From Bacteroidales bacterium (GTDB lineage Bacteria > Bacteroidota > Bacteroidia > Bacteroidales > PUMT01): a stretch of DNA of 44,738 nt. Location: positions 1 to 44,738 of the forward strand of contig SLPB01000060.1 in the NCBI GenBank assembly GCA_007132225.1, in the 5' to 3' direction. The notes below the pieces were generated by a model. The model saw only the letters and a list, made by a program, of their open reading frames with translations. It searched no databases and had not been told where the DNA came from. Shown here in pieces: positions 9,077 through 19,638 of the stretch (positions are counted from its first letter, which is position 1; each line of letters starts with the position of its first letter). The translations under genes were made by a program, and so were the position numbers.

Positions 9077-9957
9077 TATAAGATATTTAGGGCTTGTTCT
9101 TTAATTTTTTCCAGTTCATCTTTCATGTGTACTACAAGTTTCTGGATTTCAAAATCATTTGCTTTTGAGCCGATCGTATTAATTTCCCGTCCTATTTCCT
9201 GGCTGATAAATCCCAGTTTCTTTCCTGCAGGCTCCACACCAGTTAGTGTCTGCCGGAAATAGTCAATATGATTGCTGAGCCTGACCTTTTCTTCTGTGAT
9301 ATCGAGTTTTTCCAGGTAATATATAATTTCCTGTTCGAACCGGTTCCTGTCTATATTGTTGTTATTGAAAAACTCTTTAAGGTTTTGCTCCAGGCGTCCT
9401 CTTACGGTTTTAATTCTTTTTGATTCAAATTTATCTATATCATGAAGATGCTTTTCGATTGAGCTGATCCTTTTTTCCAGGTCGCCGGCAAGGGCCTTCC
9501 CTTCCTGCAGCCTGTAATCATCGAGTTGCCCGGCAGCAAGGTGAAAACTATTAAAAAGATTTTCCCATTCACTTTCTTCAGGTCCGGATTTATTGCTGCT
9601 GTAGATTTCCGGCATGCGCATGGCAATTTTCATTAGTTCAAATTTGTCTGTATTTTTTATACCAAGTTCAGTGCAGATACCTGTGAGCTGATCTGTGTAT
9701 TTTTTTATCACCTCCCTGTTTATTTCAGGTGCCTGATCAGCCTGGTGATGATCTGTGTGGATCATCAGATCAATTTTACCCCTTTTAAACCGTAAGGCTA
9801 TTTCATTGCGGAACACAGACTCTTTTTCCCTGTATGCTGAAGGTATTTTGAAGTTAACATCAAGCTGTTTGCTGTTAAGTGACCTTAGTTCAAGGGTTAC
9901 TGTTTTGCCCGGCAAGCTGCATTCCGCCTTACCGAAGCCAGTCATGGATTTTATCAT
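9076..9957 (-). CDS. yicC: YicC family protein
   Basis: MIKSMTGFGKAE start, C-terminal NTIGSKANDFEIQKLVVHMKDELEKIKEQALNI. Confidence 0.95.
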   Translation of the reverse strand: MIKSMTGFGKAECSLPGKTVTLELRSLNSKQLDVNFKIPSAYREKESVFRNEIALRFKRGKIDLMIHTDHHQADQAPEINREVIKKYTDQLTGICTELGIKNTDKFELMKIAMRMPEIYSSNKSGPEESEWENLFNSFHLAAGQLDDYRLQEGKALAGDLEKRISSIEKHLHDIDKFESKRIKTVRGRLEQNLKEFFNNNNIDRNRFEQEIIYYLEKLDITEEKVRLSNHIDYFRQTLTGVEPAGKKLGFISQEIGREINTIGSKANDFEIQKLVVHMKDELEKIKEQALNIL

Positions 9958-10063
9958 GCTATTGATTTATTATGCTTATGTTTTAAGATATCATAGTTAA
10001 TACTAAAATATCCATTTTTGTTTACAGGAAAAAGCTGAATAAAAATCTGTGCCCGGGTCATGA

Positions 10064-11410
10064 TCATTGATGCACCCTTTCTTTAATTACACGTTTTGAT
10101 TTCCATTTTCCAGTAAGATAGTAAAGGTATGACAGGATCATTCCCGTTAGCCAGCCAAGGGGAATGGCCCACCAGATTCCGGTTTCACCCATTGATGCTG
10201 ACAAAAGATATGCCAGGGGTATTCGAACCACCCACAGGGAGAACAGGGTGAGGAACATGGGAATAAGCGTATCTCCGGCTCCGCGCATTACACCCCCGAT
10301 GACAAACATTCCCGTAAAAGCGATGTAGAATGGACTGACAATATTAAGATATCTTGTGCCAATGCTTACAACCATCTCGTCGGGAGTAAACATTCCCATA
10401 ATCTGATTTCCAAATATAACAATTAGGGCAGTAACACTCAGAGATATAAGGCTTCCCATAAGAAGTGTTGACTTCAGGCCTTTTTTAACACGCTCAAAAT
10501 TACCAGCACCTATATTTTGTCCTGTGAAACTGGTAAGTGCCATACCAAAATTCATGGCAAACATTGCTGCCAGGGAATCTATACGCTGTGCAACAGAATA
10601 GGCTGCTATCACATTTGTGCCAAAAGTATTGACAATGCCCATTAATGCCATCATACCAAGTGCAACAAAGGTATGCTGAAATCCTGAAGGAAGTCCTATT
10701 TTAAGGCTCTTTATAAAGATGCCTTTGTCAAACACCCATTTGGTAAACGAAAAATGAATAATATCATGAGTACGGTTGAGATATATGATGGCAGTAACAA
10801 AGGCGCCCCCCTGCGCGATCACTGTTGCAAGTGCCACCCCGGCAACCCCCCATCCAAAAACAAGAATAAACAACAGATCAAGTCCGATATTAATAAGAGA
10901 TGATAAAATCAGAAAGTACAAAGGTGTTTTGGAATCCCCCAGTCCGCGCAAAATGGCACTGGTCCCGTTAAATCCAAAAAAGACTATCATACCACCAAGA
11001 TAAACGGTAAGGTAGCTTTTGGCTTCGGGCATTAATTCTTCAGGGAGTTGCAATAATCTGAAAATATCTTCTGTGAAATAGATCCCGGTTAATGAAACCA
11101 CTATAGAGGCGGCAAAGGTAAATATGTACATGGTGTCAATTGCACGCTTAACATTTTCAAACTCTCTTGCTCCAAAATATTGTGCAATTATAATAGTCGT
11201 GCCGGTTGCAATCCCGATAATCAGTGAAATAAGGGCGAAAATGACAGGGAACGAGGCCCCCACGGCAGCAAGAGCATCTTTTCCAAGAAAATTACCAACA
11301 ACCAGGCTGTCAACGATGTTGTAAAGTTGCTGAAAAACATTTCCTATCAGTAAAGGGGCAGCAAATTTTAATATTAACTTGCCTTCCTTTCCTTTTGTCA
11401 GATCCTGCAT
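10064..11410 (-). CDS. MATE family efflux transporter
   Basis: 448 aa polytopic; GKLILKFAAPLLIGNVFQQLYNIVDSLVVGNFLGKDALAAVGASFP typical MATE N-terminus. Confidence 0.95.
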   Translation of the reverse strand: MQDLTKGKEGKLILKFAAPLLIGNVFQQLYNIVDSLVVGNFLGKDALAAVGASFPVIFALISLIIGIATGTTIIIAQYFGAREFENVKRAIDTMYIFTFAASIVVSLTGIYFTEDIFRLLQLPEELMPEAKSYLTVYLGGMIVFFGFNGTSAILRGLGDSKTPLYFLILSSLINIGLDLLFILVFGWGVAGVALATVIAQGGAFVTAIIYLNRTHDIIHFSFTKWVFDKGIFIKSLKIGLPSGFQHTFVALGMMALMGIVNTFGTNVIAAYSVAQRIDSLAAMFAMNFGMALTSFTGQNIGAGNFERVKKGLKSTLLMGSLISLSVTALIVIFGNQIMGMFTPDEMVVSIGTRYLNIVSPFYIAFTGMFVIGGVMRGAGDTLIPMFLTLFSLWVVRIPLAYLLSASMGETGIWWAIPLGWLTGMILSYLYYLTGKWKSKRVIKERVHQ

Positions 11411-11509
11411 GCAAATTTTGGTAATTCAATCACTATATGACCGGGGTAAAGAAACAGGTCCGGATATGCTTATCAGATTCCTGTGTTCCTGGCTTATTTA
11501 TCAAAATTC

Positions 11510-13651
11510 TCAATCCAGACCTCTTTGCCTCAGTAAAGGTCCGATTTCCGGCTCCCTGCCCCTAAAATCAACATACATCTCCATTGGGTCCCGGGTTCCT
11601 CCTTTTTCAAGTATATTTTTCCTGAAGCTTTGAGCTGTTTCCTCATCAAAAAGTCCGGTTTCAAGAAATGCCTCGAATGCATCGGCATCAAGAACTCCTG
11701 ACCAGATGTAGCTGTAATATCCGGCTGAGTAACCGCCGCTGAAGATATGACTCAGGTATGTGCTTCTCCAGCGGGGAACTATCTCGGGTATAAGTCCGAT
11801 ATCATTCATTGATTCATTCTCAAATTCCACAGGGTGTATATCTTTTTTTCCCTTAAGAGTATGATAGTCCATATCAAGGACCGCTGTAGCAAGGTACTCC
11901 ACGGTAGCAAACCCCTGGTTAAAATGGCCGGCCTCGGTAATTTTATCAATCAGCTCCCCGGGAATAGTCTCACCTGTCCTGTAATGCCTGGCAAACATTG
12001 TAATTACCTCGGGATGCCTGGCCCAGTTTTCCATGACCTGGGAGGGGAGCTCAACAAAGTCCCTCGGCACTGAAGTACCCGATAAGGTGCGGTAAGTAAC
12101 ATCAGACATTAATCCGTGCAAAGCATGCCCGAACTCATGAAAGAAGGTTGTATATTCATCAAAGGTCAGCAGTGACGGCTCATCATTGGTTGGCCGGCTG
12201 AAATTGCAGTTGATCGTGATAACCGGATGGATAAACTCACCATCACGGACGGACTGTTGCCTGAAGCTGCTCATCCACGCACCACCCCTTTTGCTTGGCC
12301 TGTTGTAATTATCCATGTATAAGATACCCATATGTGATCCGTCCTTGTCCAGCACCTGGTAAACCTCAACATCTTCATGATATTTGGGAATGTCATCAAT
12401 CTTTAGGAACTGGAGCCCCCATAACTTATTTACTACCAAAAATGTACCTTCTATAACATTTTCCATAGAAAAGTATGGCCGTGTCTCCTCTTCATCCAGA
12501 TCAAATCTTTCCTTTCTGAGCTTTTCGGTATAGTACCTCCAGTCCCATGGCATCAGCCGGAAATTATTTCCTTCATTGTATATCATAGCCTGCAGGTCAT
12601 AGGCCTCCTGTTTTGCAATGGGCAGTGCAGCATCCCATAATTCCTTAAGGAAATCATTGACCATTGCAGGGGTACTGGCCATATTTTCCTCGAGAACATA
12701 ATGAGCATGTGTGTCATAACCAAGAAGATTTGCCTTTTTAACTCTCAGGTTTACAATCTGCCTTATGTTATCCTTATTATCATATTCATTATCATTATTG
12801 CAGCGGTTAATGTAGGTTGTTTTCATTTTTTCCCGCAGTTCACGGTTATCTGCATAAGCCAGGAAAGGCATCACGCTGGGATTATGATGCGTAAAGACCC
12901 ATTTGTTTTCATACCCTTTTTCTTTTGCAATTTCAGCAGCCGTGTTAATAAGGTCATCAGGCAGCCCTGACAGGTCTTCCCTGTTATCAATAACCAGTTC
13001 GAACTTGTTTGTTTCATCCCTTATATTATTGCCAAATTCAAGAGTAAGGAGTGAAAGCTGTTCGTTGATCTCCCGCAGCTTTTCCTGTTTTCCGGGTTCA
13101 AGTGCAGCTCCTCCGCGCACAAACTGTTTATAAGTTTTTTCCAGCAATTTCTGCTGCTCAGGATCAAGATTAAAAATGTCTTTTTGTTCATATACCGCTT
13201 CCACACGTTCAAACAGATCCGTGTTCAGCATTATATTGGTGTAATGTGCCGACAGCTTTGGGGTAACCTCCCGGGCTATTTTCTGTAATTCTTCATTTGT
13301 ATGGGAAGAATTCAGGTTGCTGAATATACTGCTTATCTCTGAGAGCAGGTAGCCGCTATGATCCAAAGCTGCAATGGTGTTATCAAAAGTAGGAGCTTCC
13401 CTGCCGGCGGCAATAACATTAATTTTCTCATTATGTTTTTGCATGGCCTTTTCAAAAGCTGGCATGAAATGTTCACTTTTTATCCTGTGGAAAGGGGGGA
13501 CATTAAATGGCGTATTATATTGGTTAAGAAGTGGATTCTCCTCCATCATAGCACTGGAAAAAGTGACATTCAGCATAATTAACAGATATATTATTTTTCT
13601 CACTTTATAAGAAATTTGGTTAATACTCATTGACACTGCTAAATTATACAT
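11510..13651 (-). CDS. M3 family metallopeptidase (peptidyl-dipeptidase Dcp-like)
   Basis: TTFFHEFGHALHGLMSD (HExxH zinc motif), Dcp-like architecture. Start may be the later Met (MSINQIS...). Confidence 0.93.
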   Translation of the reverse strand: MYNLAVSMSINQISYKVRKIIYLLIMLNVTFSSAMMEENPLLNQYNTPFNVPPFHRIKSEHFMPAFEKAMQKHNEKINVIAAGREAPTFDNTIAALDHSGYLLSEISSIFSNLNSSHTNEELQKIAREVTPKLSAHYTNIMLNTDLFERVEAVYEQKDIFNLDPEQQKLLEKTYKQFVRGGAALEPGKQEKLREINEQLSLLTLEFGNNIRDETNKFELVIDNREDLSGLPDDLINTAAEIAKEKGYENKWVFTHHNPSVMPFLAYADNRELREKMKTTYINRCNNDNEYDNKDNIRQIVNLRVKKANLLGYDTHAHYVLEENMASTPAMVNDFLKELWDAALPIAKQEAYDLQAMIYNEGNNFRLMPWDWRYYTEKLRKERFDLDEEETRPYFSMENVIEGTFLVVNKLWGLQFLKIDDIPKYHEDVEVYQVLDKDGSHMGILYMDNYNRPSKRGGAWMSSFRQQSVRDGEFIHPVITINCNFSRPTNDEPSLLTFDEYTTFFHEFGHALHGLMSDVTYRTLSGTSVPRDFVELPSQVMENWARHPEVITMFARHYRTGETIPGELIDKITEAGHFNQGFATVEYLATAVLDMDYHTLKGKKDIHPVEFENESMNDIGLIPEIVPRWRSTYLSHIFSGGYSAGYYSYIWSGVLDADAFEAFLETGLFDEETAQSFRKNILEKGGTRDPMEMYVDFRGREPEIGPLLRQRGLD

Positions 13652-13933
13652 TCTTTAAGATTAAGTCAAATTAACGGGTTAATTAAATTATCAGATCAGC
13701 AGGCCACTACAGGCCGGTGATCTAACATATATTAAATTCACCTTAAATTCACGAGTGTTTTTGCAGAAGGCAGGATTGTTATTTTTTTATAAAATTCAAC
13801 CCGAATTTTTATTTATACTTTTTGACTGCTTTAAATTTATTCTTCTTATTTTTAATGTTATTAATGATCCGGAATTTCGCCGGCTGATTAACTGGTTAAT
13901 AATAAAATTAATAACTAACCATACTTTACACAT

Positions 13934-14824
13934 ATGAACCGAAGACTTTTTACTAAAAATCTGTTATTATCAACAGCTGTTATTTCCTCATCTCCTGTGG
14001 CAGGATTTACAATCCGGTCCGGAACCAGCAAAATAAGAAAAGGTATAATGTGGGGGAGCATAGGTGTTGGAGAAACTATTCTGGAAAAATTCACATATGC
14101 AAAACAGGCAGGCTTTGAGGGTGTTGAGCCTATGAGCCATCTTGACCGGGAGCAGGTTCTTAAAGCCAGGGACGAGACCGGAATGAAAATACCCAGTGTA
14201 TGCGGATCACTTCATGGAAGATATCCTCTTTCTGATCCGGATCCTTTGGTAAGGGAGAAAGGAGTAGATGCATTGAAGCACTTAATCGAGGATGCCAGTG
14301 TTTACGGTGCCGATACAGTTCTCCTGGTTCCGGGCCGAGTTGATGAGAATGTAGCTTATGATGATTGCTGGAACCGGTCAGTGGCTGAGATCAGGAAAGC
14401 CATTCCCCTGGCAGCCAGGCTGAATGTAACTATTGCAATTGAAAATGTCTGGAATAATTTCCTGCTGAGCCCGCTGGAAGCCGCCAGGTATGTTGACCAG
14501 TTTCACAGTCCTTATGTTAAGTTTTATTTTGATTGCGGTAATTTTCTTATATATGGTTGGCCTGAGCAATGGATAAGAATTCTTGGAAACAGGATTGTAA
14601 AGATTCATATCAAGGAGTACAGCATGAAACTTGCCCATTCCGAGGGAAGGAGGGCCGGCTTCCGGGTTGATTTAATGGAGGGAGATGTCAACTGGCCGGC
14701 AGTTATGCAGGCACTTGCTGATACAGGATATAATGACTGGGCCATTGTAGAGCAGCGGGGAGGAGATACAGAAGAAGGTTTAGCGGATCTTGCAAAAAGG
14801 CTGGGGAAAATTCTGAAAAGCTGA
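13934..14824 (+). CDS. Sugar phosphate isomerase/epimerase (TIM barrel), exported-looking N-terminus
   Basis: GFEGVEPMSHLD, IAIENVWNNFLLSPLEAARYVD, VKFYFDCGN, KIHIKEY xylose-isomerase-like TIM barrel motifs. Confidence 0.88.
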   Translation: MNRRLFTKNLLLSTAVISSSPVAGFTIRSGTSKIRKGIMWGSIGVGETILEKFTYAKQAGFEGVEPMSHLDREQVLKARDETGMKIPSVCGSLHGRYPLSDPDPLVREKGVDALKHLIEDASVYGADTVLLVPGRVDENVAYDDCWNRSVAEIRKAIPLAARLNVTIAIENVWNNFLLSPLEAARYVDQFHSPYVKFYFDCGNFLIYGWPEQWIRILGNRIVKIHIKEYSMKLAHSEGRRAGFRVDLMEGDVNWPAVMQALADTGYNDWAIVEQRGGDTEEGLADLAKRLGKILKS

Positions 14825-14868
14825 TCCGGACGTTTATGTAAAATATTTTGTTAGTTTTAATTAACTAA

Positions 14869-14895
14869 AAAGGCACAGGAAAAACCTGTGCCTTT
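14869..14895. terminator. Bidirectional hairpin terminator between convergent genes
   Basis: aaaggcacagg-aaaaa-cctgtgccttt, 11-bp perfect stem between the 13934 (+) and 14921 (-) genes. Confidence 0.85.
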
Positions 14896-14920
14896 AATAT
14901 ATATTAGTATCCGTGCTTTA

Positions 14921-16264
14921 TCAGGCGGGAGCTGAACCAGGAACGGGTATTTTGGTATCAACATCCACAGGACCCATTTTGTATTCTTCAGGACCCAGCC
15001 TTAAATTTGAAGTCATCATCTCCTCCCAGGTGACTTCCTTGCCGGAGTAGGCTGATTCACTTCCCATTATTCCAGTTAGAGTTGAGGAAGCAAGATCATT
15101 AGCCTGATTGATAGGGTTGTTGGTTCGTATTGCATTTACCAGGTTGATCATTTCCTGGTCGAAAGATGATATCGGCAACCTTCCGGTCGGCTGTCCATGT
15201 TCATCCAGAGGATATTCGTACTCCCAGATAAGATTATCTTCATAGTCAAATATTTTATTCTGGCAGTTTGTATATCCCTTGGTTCCGTATATGATCTGCC
15301 CGGATTTGTTGTCGCAACCGTCAATATGGCGATTCATGCACTGGTAGTTCTTTCCGTCGTCAAAAGAATATTCCACACTGAAAAAATCATACATGTTGCC
15401 CGTATGAGTGCCGTGCCTGCCACCCATGCCAAGAGCTCTGGAAGGATATTTTTCAAAGAACCAGTTAATAATATCAAACTGATGAATTGCAACATCAAGG
15501 AGGTTGCTGCCGGCAATCCAGTTCCAGGCCATCCAGTTTCTCAACATAGCCTCCATATCACTCCATCCTTCCTGACGGTTGACGTGCCAGATTCTTCCTC
15601 CCATCCTGTAAGCATTTCCGGATACAAGATCTCCTATGGCGCCATTTTTAATCATACCAAAGGTTGTTATGTAATCGCGCTGATGTCTGTATATGGTGCC
15701 GGAGACTACTGACAGGCCGGCTGATTCGGCCATCCTTCCTGAAGCCATGACGGATCTGACACCTACGGGATCAACAGCAGCTGGCTTTTCAAGGAAAACA
15801 TGCTTTCTTGCCTGTACCGCTGCCTCGAAATGTGCAGGGCGAAAATGTTGCGGTGTTGCATGCAGAATTACATCCACATCTGAATCAATAACACGCTTGT
15901 ATGCATCAAATCCAGTAAAACAATTTTTATCAGGTATCTCAATTCCGTGACTGTCCATTAAGGATTTCCGGCAGCTATTAATTCTGTGCTCAAAAACATC
16001 TCCAAGTGCTGTTACCTGAAGGTTCGGGCCTGCATTTAGGAAATTGATGGCAGCTCCTGTTCCCCTGCCTCCGCACCCTATAAGTCCGGCTTTTAAAGGA
16101 GGTCCGTCCGGAGCAATATCGAGGAAAACCGGTGTTTCATGCTTAATTCTTCGTGAATCGCAGGAGGAAAGTGCATATCCTGCTCCTACTGCACCCAGTA
16201 ATCCAATAGCAGCCGCATCTCCTAAAAATTCACGTCTGCTTTTTAACTTTGCTTTTTTACTCAT
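14921..16264 (-). CDS. Gfo/Idh/MocA family oxidoreductase with Tat-like signal
   Basis: SRREFLGDAAAIGLLGAVGAG leader; LKAGLIGCGGRGTGAAINFL, HVFLEKPAAVDPVG motifs. Confidence 0.93.
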   Translation of the reverse strand: MSKKAKLKSRREFLGDAAAIGLLGAVGAGYALSSCDSRRIKHETPVFLDIAPDGPPLKAGLIGCGGRGTGAAINFLNAGPNLQVTALGDVFEHRINSCRKSLMDSHGIEIPDKNCFTGFDAYKRVIDSDVDVILHATPQHFRPAHFEAAVQARKHVFLEKPAAVDPVGVRSVMASGRMAESAGLSVVSGTIYRHQRDYITTFGMIKNGAIGDLVSGNAYRMGGRIWHVNRQEGWSDMEAMLRNWMAWNWIAGSNLLDVAIHQFDIINWFFEKYPSRALGMGGRHGTHTGNMYDFFSVEYSFDDGKNYQCMNRHIDGCDNKSGQIIYGTKGYTNCQNKIFDYEDNLIWEYEYPLDEHGQPTGRLPISSFDQEMINLVNAIRTNNPINQANDLASSTLTGIMGSESAYSGKEVTWEEMMTSNLRLGPEEYKMGPVDVDTKIPVPGSAPA

Positions 16265-16785
16265 AATATATGTTATAATTTGATGAAATTAATATGGTAT
16301 TTGTTTTTCTTAACTTTTATTCACCAGTATTTCTTGTGATTGGTACCTGCAGCACCCATCTTGTTATGTTTCGGTTCGTATAGCCCCTTTGATTATACTT
16401 ATTCTTTTCGGAGATATTGAGGGAACCATTAATAATGCGCCGAATTTACCAAATAATTAATTTGTCTGCAAAAAAATATTGGAGTTATTATATTAGGGTT
16501 GCACTGTGTTCATATCTTTTAACAGGCTTTTTCTGTATATTGGGTTAAAATCAGCATTTTTTGAAATTTATTATATTTATGTATCGGACTATAACGTAAA
16601 TGCCTTTGCTTTTCATTGGTAATAGTCTTTTACAATCAATAAACGTTAATTTAATTGTTTTATTTTCTTAATTCAGATACCGGTTTTGAACAAAGATTGG
16701 GGCCTGCTGTTTGATTAATATTGTAGAATTTATGCCTGATAAAGGTTTTTAGGGGAAAATATCAAATATAAATACAATTTTTCTA

Positions 16786-17334
16786 ATGACCCTTGATGAA
16801 GTAATTTTGGTCGATACCAACGACTGCCAAACCGGCACAATGGAAAAAATGGAAGCTCACGAAAAGGGACTTTTACACCGGGCGTTTTCTGTTTTTATAC
16901 TCAATAACTCAGGGAGGATTCTTTTGCAGAGGCGGGCTTCCGGAAAATATCATTCTCCCGGATTATGGACCAATACATGCTGCAGTCACCCGCGCCCGGG
17001 AGAACCTGTTGAAATTGCTGCTGTAAGGCGTTTACAGGAGGAGATGGGTATTAAATGTTCGCTGAAGAAGTTATTTACTTTTATTTACAGGGCTGAGTTT
17101 GACAATGGATTAACCGAACATGAACTTGATCATGTTTTTGCAGGGATATCTGACAGCATCCCCGTTCTCAACACCGAAGAGGCAGATGATTATGAGTATG
17201 TTGATCCCGATTACCTTTCAAAAGATATTGAAAAATTTCCCGGCAAATACACAATATGGTTCAGGATAGCATACCCCGGGGTAAAGCAAATACTCAGGGA
17301 GTATTCGGATAAGTCTCAGGGTGCCCCGAACTGA
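16786..17334 (+). CDS. idi: Isopentenyl-diphosphate delta-isomerase type I
   Basis: Nudix-like LLQRRASGKYHSPGLWTNTCCSHPRPGE, RRLQEEMGI. Confidence 0.95.
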   Translation: MTLDEVILVDTNDCQTGTMEKMEAHEKGLLHRAFSVFILNNSGRILLQRRASGKYHSPGLWTNTCCSHPRPGEPVEIAAVRRLQEEMGIKCSLKKLFTFIYRAEFDNGLTEHELDHVFAGISDSIPVLNTEEADDYEYVDPDYLSKDIEKFPGKYTIWFRIAYPGVKQILREYSDKSQGAPN

Positions 17335-17362
17335 AATGACAAGCGTTCTCTTTTTTTAAATG

Positions 17363-18688
17363 TTAGTGAAATATCTCAACCATTAGAATATCTTTTGTTC
17401 TCTCAGTAATTTTGAAGCGATCGTCAATACGGTGGCCCGTTATCCAGACAATCTTGTTTCCTGATGTAAGCAGCCAGATTTTCTCCTTTTCTATAAGCGA
17501 AAATTTGTTGTCTATAAAAAAGTCACTTAGCTTTTTAAGTCCATTCATTCCCAGTGGTTGAAAATAATCTCCTTTTTGCCATTTTCTCAATAAAAGGGGG
17601 AAATGAAGCACATTGAGATCCAGGCATGCAATTTCAGGATCTGCAGGTATCCTGAAACCACTGAACATCTCCATTTTGGAGATTTTAAGTTTCAGGGGCT
17701 CATGCAGTTCAGTGGTCTCTTCTTCAATATAATACCGGCTCACGGCCTCATGCTGTAATGGTCTGATAATTAGGGACTCCCTGTCTTTAACAAGCTTATG
17801 GGTGGAAGAATAGAACTGCTTGCCGGAAGGGCCTTTTAAAGAAATAATTATATCAGGTATCATTTCCCTGGGGAAATTCCAGTTCTTCAGAAACTCATAA
17901 AGATAGGAGGGAAGGGGGTTCAGTGAAAGAAGTGATTTAATATTCAACCTGAATTCATTGTCGGTTTCAGTACATAATTCATTAAACTTATTCTTAACTG
18001 CTTCATTAAAAACAATTTCAACATCTTTCAATCTGCAAGCTGTACTGTACAGGTTTTTTACAAATGAATCTGATATTTTTTCAAATTCCGGGATGATCCT
18101 GTGTCTTATTCTGTTACGTTTATACTTTATGTCAATGTTGCTGGAATCTTCCCGGAAGGTCACCTTGTGTTTTATTGCATGCCTGGTGATATCAATTCTC
18201 TCTGCAAATAAAAGTGGGCGTATTATATTTCCTCTCTTTTCCTTTATACCTGTCAGTCCCCTGATACCAGTTCCCCTTATAATATTAATAAGCATAGTTT
18301 CGGCGAGATCATTTTTATTATGCGCTATTGCAACAGATAGATATCCGTTTTCACTTATCAGCTGGTTGAACCAGGTGTACCTCAATTCACGCGCTGCCAT
18401 TTGCAGGGATATTCCCCGTTCTTGTGAATAATTGACAGTATCAAACTTTTTGAAATGCAGATGAATGTTGTTTTTTATGCATTCCTGAGCAACAAAATAC
18501 TGGTCCTGATCCGATTCTTCTCCGCGAAGGTTAAAATTGCAATGGGCAGCTGCAAATGGATAATCTGTTTCAAGAAACAGATTAAACATTACCATTGAGT
18601 CCACTCCTCCGCTTATGCCAAGCAGAATCTTGCCGGGTCTGTCAATAAGGTCCCCGGCTTTAACGAAATCAGAAAAACGTTTATACAT
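17363..18688 (-). CDS. tilS: tRNA(Ile)-lysidine synthase
   Basis: LLGISGGVDSMVMFNLF (PP-loop SGGxDS), HCNFNLRGEESDQDQ, IRGTGIRGLTGI, C-terminal TilS domain. Confidence 0.95.
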   Translation of the reverse strand: MYKRFSDFVKAGDLIDRPGKILLGISGGVDSMVMFNLFLETDYPFAAAHCNFNLRGEESDQDQYFVAQECIKNNIHLHFKKFDTVNYSQERGISLQMAARELRYTWFNQLISENGYLSVAIAHNKNDLAETMLINIIRGTGIRGLTGIKEKRGNIIRPLLFAERIDITRHAIKHKVTFREDSSNIDIKYKRNRIRHRIIPEFEKISDSFVKNLYSTACRLKDVEIVFNEAVKNKFNELCTETDNEFRLNIKSLLSLNPLPSYLYEFLKNWNFPREMIPDIIISLKGPSGKQFYSSTHKLVKDRESLIIRPLQHEAVSRYYIEEETTELHEPLKLKISKMEMFSGFRIPADPEIACLDLNVLHFPLLLRKWQKGDYFQPLGMNGLKKLSDFFIDNKFSLIEKEKIWLLTSGNKIVWITGHRIDDRFKITERTKDILMVEIFH

Positions 18689-18774
18689 ATTGCAGCTATT
18701 TTATTGCAAGTTAATTAAAAATGTCCAGGCAATACTTCCCGGACCTGCACTATTAACAAACCTTGTTTTGCGAG

Positions 18775-19635
18775 TTATCGGTTAAAATTAAAAACTTCTC
18801 CGCGGCCTGGTTTAAGGTCATTGAAAAGAACAGTTGCAAATTCTTTTTTAACAGGGTTGCCGTCATTTATGATCGAACCGGCAAAATCCGGTATTCCCAT
18901 TTTTCCGTAATAAACATCCGTCATATATGATTCAAGTATTTGGGAGTTAAACTGACTTTTGTCTCTTGCAATTTGTTGTTTTTGCATTACCTGGTAAAAC
19001 TTAATTGCGTAGTGATACCTTGATCTGTGTTTAGCCAGGAACATTTCCGGAATCCAGTCCTGTGAGGAAATATGATTAAACCTGGAAGATAAGTTTTTTA
19101 TTACCCTGCCAGGGAGACTGGCAATTGATATTCCTCTTAACAGGTATATTTCCGCATATCTCAAAACACCTATAGCTCCGTATGCATCAATATCATCACA
19201 AATTGAAAGTAATTTGAGTGTACTGGTTTCCGAACTGGTGAGTGATGACATTTCCGGTTCCTTTTGGTCATGAAATTCAATGGCACTTAAGGCCTGATTA
19301 ACATTGGGAAAAACCATTTCCGGATTTTCTGCCAGGAAGTTTTGACATATCTTACGGCTCTCAACACCATGTTTCTCACTTAAGGTTATTGTCAATCCCG
19401 TATCATGAAAAAAAGCAGAGAGCATGAGCGGCATAACTTCATTACTGGAAAGATGTTCAAATATATAAGGTTCTGACAGAAGTAGTTCCCTTGTATAATA
19501 CCATACACGGAGATGATGAAGGTGATCATGGGATGGCAGGTGGTGCCCTGCAAAGTGTGCCCTGCAATGATCAAAAAGAACCGGCATATGTTTTCTTTCC
19601 AGTTCCACGATAATTTTTTTGTTAGCTGGGGTCAT
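18775..19635 (-). CDS. HD domain phosphohydrolase-like protein
   Basis: SHDHLHHLRVWYYTRELL ... MLSAFFHDTGL (H...HD pattern). Confidence 0.75.
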   Translation of the reverse strand: MTPANKKIIVELERKHMPVLFDHCRAHFAGHHLPSHDHLHHLRVWYYTRELLLSEPYIFEHLSSNEVMPLMLSAFFHDTGLTITLSEKHGVESRKICQNFLAENPEMVFPNVNQALSAIEFHDQKEPEMSSLTSSETSTLKLLSICDDIDAYGAIGVLRYAEIYLLRGISIASLPGRVIKNLSSRFNHISSQDWIPEMFLAKHRSRYHYAIKFYQVMQKQQIARDKSQFNSQILESYMTDVYYGKMGIPDFAGSIINDGNPVKKEFATVLFNDLKPGRGEVFNFNR

Positions 19636-19638
19636 GAC

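Noticed and set aside
15197-15712. 171-aa ORF on the + strand
   Set aside because: Antisense within the Gfo/Idh/MocA gene; no recognisable domain.
17958-18431. 157-aa ORF on the + strand
   Set aside because: Antisense within tilS; no domain or independent start signals.
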